Below the pieces are notes generated by a model. It made no database searches, was not told where the DNA came from, and saw only the letters and a program-made list of their open reading frames with translations. The position numbers and the translations under genes are program-made. Below, piece after piece: positions 24,409 through 35,102 of a stretch of DNA of 64,000 nucleotides. The stretch comes from Circinella umbellata (lineage: Eukaryota; Mucoromycota; Mucoromycetes; Mucorales; Lichtheimiaceae). Each line of letters opens with the position of its first letter. The stretch's first letter is position 1. The stretch spans positions 124,001 to 188,000 of the forward strand of contig JAIWNF010000070.1 in NCBI GenBank assembly GCA_025093555.1, written 5' to 3'.

Positions 24409-25496
24409 ATGTGTAAGTTATTCGTACTCAAATACATGATAGGGAAATTTATAATGGTAAAAAGGAATGATAGAGTTCTTTTTTGTCTAACTAATTGGGT
24501 TATGATCATATAGCTGACTACGAAGGAGAAGTTTTCGAAGACCAACAAGAGGAACAAGAGGAAAATGACTTTGAGAAGGGTTCCCGTCCTGAAGATGATA
24601 AAGTTCGCTATGGGTAAGTTATTTTATATAATTGATTGGGTTTGGAATCCTTTTTTTCTCCACGATTTAAACAAATATACCACCATTATCATTATATACT
24701 TATACATATATTCACCAATAATGATTACGCGTATAATAGTAACGTCATCTATTTGAAGCACGACGCCACTGGAAAATATCTTACTTCCGTTGATGGTGAA
24801 AACTATGAAGAGGGTAGTGGACAGCAAAAGGTAAAATAATACATTTTTGGGCTTACGCAATTACCAGTTATACCATTTTCATGCTTTCCCCCCCCCATCT
24901 TCTCAAGAAAAAAAACTTTAATGGTTTATAATTAACTTTTCATTATTTATATAGGTCTTTACTGGTGATGATGATGACGATGACTCTGAATTTTTAGTTA
25001 TTCCCATTCCTGGTAAAGAAGATCAAATGAGCTACGAAGTTGGTTTTGATGATCAATTCCGTCTCCAACATGTTGCTACTGGTCGTTACCTCCATTCTCA
25101 CCCCGATATTCCCAGTCCTGTTACTAACCAACAAGAAGTCACTTGCTTTGGTGGTGGAGACGAATCTGATGAAAATGATATTTGGGAACTTCAAGCATTC
25201 CCTGATCACGAATATGAAGGAGATTACGTATGTGATTTTGTTTTGTTTGTGTGTGCGCGTGTCTGTATCAGGGTGATGGGATACGGAAAAAGAGAGAGAA
25301 AAAAAACTGAGCCATTATTTCTAACTTGTTTCGTTTATTGTATTTATAGCTCTGGCATCTTGACATCCCCGTCGTGATCCGTCATATCATGACTGGTCAA
25401 ACTCTTCACAGCCATGAAGAATCTATTGATGATGATAAAAATGAAGTTACCGGTTATGTTGGCACCGATGACAATGACAAATGGCAAGCTGTCTAA
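24409..25496 (+). CDS. Cytosolic MIR-domain protein
   Basis: Five exons: 24409-24412 (four bases, ATGT), 24514-24613, 24740-24830, 24955-25227, 25350-25496; 204 residues. The unusually small first exon joins to give MSDYEGEVFEDQQEEQ, and all later junctions are in phase. After a very acidic N terminus (residues 2-36) come beta-trefoil MIR repeats: VIYLKHDATGKYLTSVDG, FRLQHVATGRYLHSHPD and VIRHIMTGQTLHSHEES, each with the H-x3-G-x-x-L-h-S pattern. MIR domains occur in ER mannosyltransferases, SDF2 and IP3 receptors. Here there is no signal peptide and no membrane segment, so the protein is probably cytosolic; its ligand is unknown. A polyaspartate stretch opens exon 4. Confidence 0.85.
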
Positions 25497-26123
25497 TGTA
25501 ATAAATAACAATAAAAAGAAAGATTGCTATGTATATAGTATATAAATATATTTTCATTTTTGCTACATTTCCTTGGTTATATCATTTATTTGAAAATTTT
25601 GTTTAATCTTAAATACCTCACTTTGTACAATGAAGCTAGCGATAATAGCGCAGGGATGGTTTATTTCTTAAAAAAAAAACCCTATTTACTCATCTTCCTG
25701 ATTATTTACGTGACGATATGATATTAGAGTATAATTTTTTAGGCACTTTACTTTGTACTGGTACCCTATTTAGCCAATCTCATTACTGTAATAGTGCACT
25801 GATTCTAGATTTTGTTATAGTTGGAGACTAAAAGAAAAAGAAATAAGAGTCCGACCATGTTGTAGCACTAATCACTGAAAAATCACAAGATGTTATTTGT
25901 ATGCATAAACTTTTCACTCTTTATATCTGATAAAAAAGCGCAGTCAATATCTAATCCCGATTTTGAGCTGTGCAATGTAAATGTTTTAATTTTCTTTTTA
26001 TTACAATTAGATTATTATGGGAATATACAAAAATGTAAAATAGGATGCCATGATGCTTAGTATATACTATATTTGTTGGAAGGGGCACTAGAATGTGTAT
26101 ATTTTTTTTCTTTCTTTTTACAA
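25497..26123. other. Convergent intergenic region
   Basis: AT-rich sequence between the ends of the MIR-domain gene and the ICE1-like gene. Nothing further seen. Confidence 0.5.
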
Positions 26124-29100
26124 TTATGCGATAATAGCATCACGCTTCAAGCAATTTTGAAGCATATTAATATTTGAATCTAGTTCCGAAGGTAATAGTT
26201 GACGAAGCTGATCATTGATGTTTTGGTACCAAATTATCACTGGCATAGCAACTGATAATTGATTGTTGGAGAATAATAAAAGTCCTTTGGCTGCAGTCAT
26301 TTGTAATATAAAATCATCTAAAGTATAAGAATTATATTATCCATTAGTAATCTTTTAACTATTAACTCTCCCAATTTTATTTTTATGTACGTGTATATTT
26401 CCAACTTTACCTTTGGAACAAGTTTCTTCAGTGACATGAAGAGCTTGAATAAGTTTATCTCGAATGATTTTAATTCCAGTATGCTCAGTTTCCTTTAATC
26501 CTGTTCGATTTCGTCGGTATATTTGATCAGCAACTGTAGGTTGGAGACCAGTTCGTACAAGTGATGCTTTAAAAAAAGAGATTTTTTAATTGTTAGTAGT
26601 CCTTTTTATAAAGTTGAAAATATAGCTTTTCAAATAAGCAAACAAATAATAATTACCCATTAGTTCTAAGCATGTATCTGCAATATGTGGATTATTCATA
26701 AGCGGCCAGAGTTTATCGACAATGAAGTTGTCATATGTAGTTTTCCAGTCGTTGACACGGTAATAAGTCAGTTCAAATGCCTTGACGAGATTAAATCGTA
26801 AATCACTAAATGCAACTAATATAATACATATTAGCAACATTTCTCATCTACTTGATCACAATATATATAAAATATTTACCTGGATGTAAAGACTCAAGTT
26901 GTTTGTATTCTTCCGAAACTAACACTCTTGAAAACTCCATAAGGCGACTAGTTAATGAGGTAGAATTTTCTAATAGTGGCCAGCCACATAAATCAACGAA
27001 ATGCATGTAGTACTAATATATATATATATATATAAAGTAAAATGTGTATGAGTATGTCACACTCTTTCATACGTATTCATTATTCTGTTATTTTTTTTTG
27101 TTTTACCTGAAGTGTCTTGGGGTTTTTTTTACAGAAATCAACACAAGCACTTTGTATGACCTTGATTATCATTTGCATACCATCTACCCAAAAAAAGAGA
27201 GAGAGAGAAAGAAAAGACCTGATTAGCAAAATAACATCTTGTAAATTAGAAGAAGTGATTCTCTATTTACCAGGTACTACGCCTTCACCCAATTTTAATG
27301 TATCTCGCCATATCAACGCTACATTTATTAATGGTAACAGGATATTATCTTTTAAAACTGACATCCGTACAATATCGTAGCATAACACATGAATACGTTT
27401 TTGATCATTAGTACGTCTGTATAACATGGATAATAATCGAATATATCGACTAAATAAATAAAAGAAAAAGTTAGTTTCCACACTTTCCTTTAAAAAAATA
27501 AAAAATAAGGAAATAGAAACAGCATCTACCATGCAAAGCTTATTTTTGAATTCTTTATGTGTTCACGAACTTGGCTGGTCGCCCATTCGATAAATTTGGG
27601 GTATAATGTCTTGAGAAATATCAAGTTAAAAGATCTAGTTAGTATCTACACCCTCTTTCTCTTAACCTTCTTGTTAATCATGATATGCTTTAAATGCTGT
27701 TTTTACCTTTTCATATAAGCTACAATACGCAAATATCATCCACGCAATATTCTTTTCTCTGGCGTCAATACATGATGGACATATCAAATATAAGTTGTCC
27801 GGTAAACCATGATTATGGGATTCAGCATTTGGATCTGATTTTAAGACTGGATTGGCATGACTTCTACTCTCCTTGTAGAATGACGCAATACATTCAAATA
27901 ATGGATGCGGTTGATTACTATTTGAAGCAAAATAGTTTTTTAACTTGGCAACACACTCAGCCATGGATGATAATTCGTGGATACTTTCTGTAGGAAGATT
28001 CTTTGAGAATTTTTGTACATAATCTTCAAGACCTATATTAAGAACAAAAAAATAAAGAGAAATCATTTCATTAGATGACTCTCTTCAAAGAATTATTTCA
28101 TTAAAAATGAAGTCTTTACCTTTGATAGATGGAAGGGGTGTAATATTGGGCCGTTTGTAAGGCCTGGCAGCAGCAGGTGTATTAGTATCTGTGGAGCTAG
28201 CCGCAGCAATAAGGGGAGTGTTGGTGTTGGTACTACTTTTACTAATAATGGTCGTACTGCTGGTAGGTTCATCTACTTTTCGTTTTCGAGCAATTCCAGG
28301 TAATCGCATGCCAGCAAGCTTTTCGAGATTTGTTCTTGGAGCTCGTGTTTTTTTTGGAGCAGGTTTTTTGATTTCTTGTGGTGGAGGAGCAATACGTTGT
28401 GATGAGGATAATGTATTTATAAGAGGAACAGAAGGCGGAGAAGTAGAACGAGAGGCGGTATTTGACGTTGCTAGTGGTGCCGTTGATGACGGTGGTAGAG
28501 GTAATGGCGGTGAATGATAAGATGGGTTTCTTGATGTTTTTTGCAAATTGGATGGTGATGTTGACGATGATGTAATAGCTTTTGGTTGTTTATGATGCTG
28601 TGGTAGTTGTAGTGACGGTACTTCGGGTGATAACGAATCATTCTCATAAAAATCATCCCAATCACTTCGTTGTGTGGATATGGCTGATAAAGATGGTGAC
28701 ATATTTCCAAATTCTGGTATATAAGGTGCCTAACATATTTTAAAAAAAAATCCATCCATCTAATAAGTAAACGAACAGAAAAAATAGCATACTATCCTAT
28801 CCAAGTTTTCTGTGGTCTTACCAAATTCGTATTTCGCTGTTGTTCCGTCATACGCGAATTGACCACGAGCAGTTCAGTATATCGATCTTGTAATACTCGC
28901 TATGAAATTCAGTTTATCCTCTTTAATTTAGTGATTTACTTCTTTTATTTTCACTTTGTTCTCAAAATTAAAAAACAAGATATAATTTTTACCTTTTCCT
29001 CTAAAAGTTTTTGGTTCTCTACAACACGCTTCCTTAGTTCTCGTATAAGGCTGTCATTATTAGCTACAGATAGAGTAGACCGTTGTTCAGGAATAGGTTG

Positions 29101-30251
29101 GGGTTGAGGTGGTTGGGAGACAGATGTTACTGCTCTAGACTGCTCATGTGCTTCAACAAGTTGTCTTTGTAATTCTTGTACTTTTGCTCGTAGCGTGTCT
29201 GAATCTTGTGCTTTTGTTCGTAGCATCTCTACTTCTTGTGCTTTTGCTCGTAACGTCTCTAATTCTTGTGTTTTTGCTCGTAACGTCTCTAATTCGTGCC
29301 GTTGCGATTTCATTTTTGATAATTCGTGAACTTTGTTACGTAAAACCTCTATTTCCTTCTTTTGTGATTCCATTTTTGCGACTTCTTGTTTGGCCTCTGC
29401 CAATGAGTTTTGTAACATCTCATAATTGATATTCATTTCCATTTTATCGTCTTCCATTGCATCATATTTTTCTTCCCATTCATCACGTTCCTCTTGTAAT
29501 TTGTCGTATTGCTCTTTAAGCTTATTATAAGAGGATGATGAAGATGATTGTTCATGTTTATTATCATTGTTGCTTTTCCATGTTTCGTGTTCTTTTTTCA
29601 ACTCGTTATATTGTTTCTTTAAAATAATATGTTCTGCTTGTAATGATCGATAAGTAGTTTGAATGCTTTCTTTTCCTCCTTTCAGTGCAGATAAATCTTT
29701 TTTTAGTTTAGCGATTTCAGCAGTATTGGATTGTTGCTTTTTTGATTTATCTTCTACTTCAGCTTCAAGTTGTTTGATATACATCTAATATATACATATG
29801 TTTCAGTTTATAAACGTACACTTTTTATCTACTTTCCAAAGTTAAACTATAGTTTTCTTTTTATTAGTACCTCGCGATTCGTCAACTTCTGACTAACTTG
29901 CTGATTCTCAAGTTGTAGTTGATTGGCACGAATTTTCTCTTCTTTGAGATCTATACATAATAATAATAAAAGTTAAGAAATATTTTGTTATAATCCAAAT
30001 TTTTATTATTGTTATAAATATTATCAGAAAAGTTATTATTTACCATTACGAGAAGTTTCTAAATACTTTAATAACTTGTGCGTAGCAATGATTCTTCCTT
30101 TAATTGCTTCGATTGAGTTACCAGAATTGACTGCCGAGACCATACTATCTGTTTTTTCCATTGTCGGTTTCTCTTGAATTGTTTTGGCCGTTGTCGTTGA
30201 ATCTTCAAGACTTCGATTAGGACCAGGCTTCGAGGATTCCTGCGGTTGCAT
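26124..30251 (-). CDS. Coiled-coil protein resembling ICE1 (little elongation complex subunit 1)
   Basis: Thirteen exons: 30044-30251, 29871-29950, 28993-29784, 28822-28899, 28120-28729, 27707-28032, 27530-27609, 27271-27449, 27107-27183, 26880-27012, 26657-26815, 26411-26566, 26124-26317; exactly 1024 codons with stop. Residues about 50-410 are a long coiled coil with a degenerate repeat (LETLRAKTQELETLRAKAQ). A proline/serine-rich linker with basic patch KKTRAPRTNLEKLAGMRLPG follows. The C-terminal 400 residues are helical; LWPLMN within WKTTYDNFIVDKLWPLMNN, LYRRTNDQKRIHVLCYDIV and the last helices QMTAAKGLLLFSNNQLS match my memory of the C-terminal domain of animal ICE1, which scaffolds the complex that drives Pol II transcription of small nuclear RNA genes. 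Gene model is firm; the name is tentative. Confidence 0.75.
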
Positions 30252-32289
30252 AGAGATCAAAATGAAGTTATTTCTATCTTTTTTTTTTTTTTTTTGGCGA
30301 ACTGACAAAAGCTGTAAAAAAAAAGTGAGAAATTTTTTCTCCACCAATGAATATGAGAGCATGAACTAAAATGTCTTGGTGGAGCTTATTTTCAGTTTCT
30401 TATCATGAAAAAAAAAATACGCACATTTCATTATCTATGCTTTAAAAGGTTTTCATTAATAACGTTTTGTAAATACGAAATATAAAGAAGAATATTACTA
30501 CATGGTTCTTTTTTCTGCTTTTATAATGAAAGATATAATCATATATCAGGATTACTGTCTACTACTTATGCTTGAAATAATAATAAGAATAGCCAAAGAT
30601 AACTAAAATGTTACATGGTTTATTACGTATTTATAATTTATTAAAAAGAATGTATATTTAGGGCTGTTAAAAATTACGTGGTTTTCAAGCAAGCTATAAA
30701 TTGTATTTAGTATAAATGACTTTGTTCTTTTTGTTGTTTAGCAACTGTGCCGTTTCCCATGGATACAGCCGAGGAAAAAAACATCCTAATCTATACACTC
30801 CACTACAGTATATGTTGTCAAGATTTCAAACCAAAACATCAAACTCATAATATCAATCCAAGAGTACCTCACAAAAAAAGATCTTTGCAACAGCATTTTA
30901 TGTTTCCACTGTCAACATGTTAACTCTCTAGCCTAGTGAAAAGGCCGGGGTCATTGAGCAGATGTTACTGAATGATTTTTTAGAAAGCATGAGCAAGAAA
31001 AGAGTAATTCAAAGAATTACAAGAAGCATAAAAGATGCAGCAGGTTATTATTCTTTCAATAAACATTGGTTTTCTTCCTTTTGAATTTGGTTCCCGCTAC
31101 AAGACTGGTATTGGGATTAGCAAAGACTACTTGTACCACCAGTACTATTATTATTATTATTATTATATCATCATACGCACGGACCTTCACAGGTATTATG
31201 ATGGAATAAAAAAAAACTTCAAGTACAAAAAATCTTTGAATACCATGGTGACCTATTAAAACAATTTTTTTTTTTAAAAAAAAAAAAAACCTCTGGTTTA
31301 CATACCTGTTACCATACGAATTACTTTCATACCGACCAGCTCTTAGGTTTAATTATTACAGTGCTCTTTTAAAGTTTAGCTTAAATAGATCTCTCAAAAA
31401 CATGCAATTAGGCATTTACTCCATGTTTAATTCTTTGGCTTTAATTTCATAAAACTACAAATGTATTGTGTATATTCTTAGAATCTTACATAATCAACTC
31501 CTATTACTTTTTATTCATTATCTATGCATTCGTGAATTTGGGAGCGTACCTGTGAAGGAGATAATCTCATTGGATAATAGGCTTTTCAGACCCAACTATT
31601 TTTCTTCATATATCATTATGCAAAACGACCGTTCCTCTTGTTACTATTTCTTTTGACAATTCGTTTTAACGGCCTCTTCATGTTTTGTGCTTCATGTCTC
31701 CCTTCCCCTAACCACCCTTCTCCATTATTTTTTATCTTAATTATTTCGTGCTAATCAGCCTTTTTATTCTTTTTTTTATAGAAATGAAGAGCGCGTAATT
31801 TTATTTTTTATGGGATTTATCTATGGTAACAAAACAAAGTTTTATTTCTTTTACTTCTTTTTCCTTGACAACCCTTTTTCCCTCTCTCCTTCTTTATTTT
31901 GTTTCTAACTTGATTTTCATTTACTATACTATAGTGACAGAGTACGTTTTGTTTCTTTCAAGTCATTGGTTTTCACATTTCTTGATTCCTAACTCCATTT
32001 TCTGTCAAAATATCTATAAAAAGCCCTGGGACCCATTGTTGTTGAATCACTGTACATAAACACATGACAACGACATATGCGTTGTAGCGTGCTTGCTTTT
32101 GTGTGCGTTAATGGTTTAAATGAGAAAGGGGAGAAAGGAAAAGAAAGGAAGTTGTATAAATCAAACTAAATACTGTTCTTTATATGTATATATAGCTTAA
32201 ACGAACTGGCTGGGAGGTTGGGGCGGGTGTGGGACAAAAAGGTACGTCGTCGTATTGTTGAAAAGCATATTTATATTACCATACTATAC
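30252..32289. other. Intergenic region upstream of the ICE1-like gene
   Basis: About 2 kb without a supported gene. Homopolymer T/A runs at 30284-30296 and 31267-31290 and an ATT microsatellite at 31147-31167 are the only notable features. The frame at 31823-32059 (+) is composition-driven. Near 32210-32250 the sequence becomes G-rich and carries an AAAAAG|GTACGT donor-like site just before the tandem array. Confidence 0.45.
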
Positions 32290-33217
32290 ACGCCTTTAGG
32301 CCAGAGTTGGATTATGGGTCCATTACGCGGTTCCTTTGGCGTCTCCACGGTGAAAATCTCAAAGGTACGTGATATTATTTAAAAAAACATTATTAGAATA
32401 TGATACTATAGATTCCTTTAGGTCAGAGTTGGATTGTAGATCCATCAAGCGGTTCCTTTGGCGTCTCCTCGGTGAAAATCTCAAAGGTACGTGATATTAT
32501 TTAAAAAAACATAATTAGAATATGATACTATAGATTCCTTTAGGTCAGAGTTGGATTGTAGACCCATCAAGCGGTTTCTTTGGCGTCTCCTCGGTGAAAA
32601 TCTCAAAGGTACGTAATATTATTTAAAAAAACATTATTAGAATATGATACTATAGATTCCTTTAGGTCAGAGTTGGATTGTAGATCCATCAAGCGGTTTC
32701 TCTGGCGTCTCCATGGTGAAGGTCTCGAAGGTACGTAATATTATATAAAAAATATATTTAGAATATGATACTATACACGCTTTTGGGCCAGAGTTGGATT
32801 GTAGATCCATCAAGTGGTTTCTTTGGCGTCTCCATCGTGAAGGTCTCAAAGGTACGTGATATTATTTAAAAAAACATTATTAGAATATGATACTATACAC
32901 GCTTTTGAGCCAGAGTTAGAATGTAGGTCCATCAAGCGGTTCCTTTGGCGTCTCCTCGGTGAAAATCTCAAAGGTACGTGATATTATTTAAAAAAACATA
33001 ATTAGAATATGATACTATAGATTCCTTTAGGTCAGAGTTGGATTGTAGATCCATCAAGCGGTTCCTTTGGTGTCTCCTCGGTGAAGATCTCAAAGGTACG
33101 TGATATTATTTAAAAAACATAATTAGAATATGATACTATTAGATTCCTTTAGGTCAGAGTTGGATTGTAGATCTATCAAGTGGATGCTTTACTACCTCTT
33201 CGGTAAAGTTTTTAAAG
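32290..33217 (+). repeat. Tandem array, eight units of about 122 bp, each with a splice-site-bounded 75-nt block
   Basis: Eight copies start at 32290, 32412 and so on at 121-123 base spacing, the last at 33143. Each has a conserved 75-base block (starting ATTCCTTTAGGTCAGAGTTGG or ACGCC/ACGCT variants) and an AT-rich 47-base remainder. On the plus strand the block ends CTCAAAG followed by GTACGT or GTAAGT, a good splice donor, and five of eight blocks are preceded by TATAG or TTAG. The block is 25 codons open in one frame (reading like IPLGQSWIVDPSSGSFG) in seven of eight copies; the sixth has TAG. No ATG-bearing first exon or final exon was found, so coding is not established. A ninth, diverged half copy begins near 33256. 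Confidence 0.85.
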
Positions 33218-33369
33218 GTAAGTGGTATTATTGATAAAATTGTATTATTGTTTCACGTCTTTGGGCCAAAGTTGGATAGTAGGAATGCGCTCCGCCTGTC
33301 CGGTATAAAGTTCTGGCAAGCTCGACTGGGACGATTTCCCAGAGAACTTTTGGATTTTTTTGGCCTTGC

Positions 33370-33870
33370 GACCGAGTACTTTGGATGCCCACTTAGTGCG
33401 TTATAGGTCAGCGAGGTAACAAAGTGCTATCGATATTGCTTTTGTGCCCACTGATAGTTTCTTTAGGAACGGATCAACCTTGCTTGGCGTGGCAAAACTG
33501 AGCGTTCCGAACACCCGGCCACTACTTTTGCAGTCTTGTGATTTACCGAGTGCTAATGATGGCCGTTTAGTGCGTTATAGGTAGCGAGACAACAAAGTGC
33601 TATCGAAATTGCTTCCGTGCCCACTGATAGTACTTTAGGGAATGAATCGGCTTTGCCCGCGGGCATAACTGAATATTCCCGACCCGGCCACTACTTTGAA
33701 GCCTTGTGAAAACCAAGTATTAATCCATGGCCACTTAGTACGTTATAGGTAAAGGCAACAAGAAGTGCTATCGAAATTGCTTCCGTGCCCACTGATAGTA
33801 CTTCAAGAAACAATCGATTTTGTCCCGGGGCGAAATTGAGAGTTTCTACCAAGGCCAGTGATTTTTCGAG
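33370..33870. repeat. Second tandem array, three units of about 170 bp
   Basis: The block CTTAGTGCGTTATAGGT, then about 20 bases, then AAGTGCTATCGAAATTGCTT and GTGCCCACTGATAGT occurs at 33392, 33566 and 33734 (spacing 174 and 168), followed by more variable sequence around CCGGCCACTACTTT. It is clearly more GC-rich than the surroundings and adjoins the first array directly. CTATC and GATAG inside each unit can pair. No reading frame survives across units; I read it as non-coding. Confidence 0.75.
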
Positions 33871-35102
33871 AGAGATCGAGGGTCACTTTTGTGGCATCTC
33901 TTTGTGATCTCCCTCGGAAATATTACTCTTTTTTGAGTTATGGCCAAGATATACCTTTTTTATAAACATTTTTCTTTATTTTACATATCTTCTTGAACTT
34001 GTAATAATATTTCCATTTATCACATAACACTATCTTCAATAAAATATATAAATGCAACCTTTAAACCAAAAAGTTTTTTCATGATACGTATATAGAATTC
34101 ATAAGAGGATCTTTAACAAATGCAATGATTATGACGAGCATTCTAACTTGTCTTTTTCTTTCTTCTAATACTACGTTTGTTTTTCAACATTAATATATAA
34201 CAATACTGGTATCACAAGTACCACTATGGGAAAACCTTTGGGACATTTGGGACATTTGGGACATTTGGGAAATAGATTTCTTTCTCAGTGCAGATATTTT
34301 CTTTTATAGATACTTTGTATATCAAAGTTTGTGTACCAAGCAGACCCAATGAAAATGAATATTTAAATTTGTGTAATTGATAAAATGTTTATTAAACTTT
34401 ATTATGCTTATAAAATATATATAGAAAAAAAAACTATTTCAAGTGGATACTAGTCTTCCTCTCTTTTTGCAGCCTGCGCGTTGTTCGCTTGATGACGAGG
34501 TTGAAGAGAAAAGTCCAGAATTTTGGCAATGTGCGGTTGTCGTTGTTGATACGCTGGCATGTAAAGAGGGTATGCGATGGTCAACAAACATACTCTCTAG
34601 TGAAGTTGGCAGGATAAAAATGATGTTGATGATTGCTTTTATGGTGAGATAAGGTGGGGACCGAGTCCTGTTAAATATAAAAAAATATTATATCTCTGTG
34701 TAAACTATAGGGTATTATATATTTCAGCTAGGATTATTAAAATCCCACAAATCTTTTGCATTAATGTCCCTAATTGTGTTCTCATAAAAAACTTGGAGGG
34801 GGGCAACTCCCTCTTTCACTTGAGATTTATTTTATTCAGTAGAACATTTCTTTGCTTATTTACTAAAAAACTAAATAGGATGTTATTTCTATACCAACTG
34901 ACACATTTTTTTTACAATAAAGTTATTGCTATTATGAAGACAAATTTAATTATACCATATAAATTTTATGTATGATGAAAAATCTACAATGAAAACTTTT
35001 TTGCATTGTGGGGAACTAGGAACGAAAATAAAAAATACAGGCGTCCTAAAACTTTTTTGAATCCAACATAACGTGGAGACGGCTAAGCTCCAGAATTTGG
35101 AG
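33871..35102. other. Non-coding region 3' of the Fanzor-like gene
   Basis: Contains a fourfold TTTGGGACAT short tandem repeat at about 34230-34262. Around 34443-34652 both strands are open: the minus strand reads PLYMPAYQQRQPHIAKILDF to a stop and the plus strand an acidic 69-residue frame; neither can be placed in a gene. Just past the stop codon of the Fanzor-like gene a CTCCA-TGGAG hairpin occurs (35088-35102). See the separate entry for the hairpin at 34785-34815. Confidence 0.4.
34785..34815 (-). terminator. Hairpin followed by a T run downstream of the Fanzor-like gene
   Basis: On the minus strand GAGGGAGTTGCCCCCCTCC can fold into a GC-rich stem and is followed by AAG and six T. This is about 290 bases after the stop codon of the Fanzor-like gene and is the only strong GC hairpin in that flank. 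In Fanzor and TnpB loci the guide RNA spans the 3' end of the gene and the adjoining flank, so this may mark the end of such an RNA; that is inference from position. Confidence 0.35.

Noticed and set aside
32667..32849. Minus-strand open frame inside the tandem array
   Set aside because: It is an antisense reading of two repeat units and lacks splice signals on that strand.
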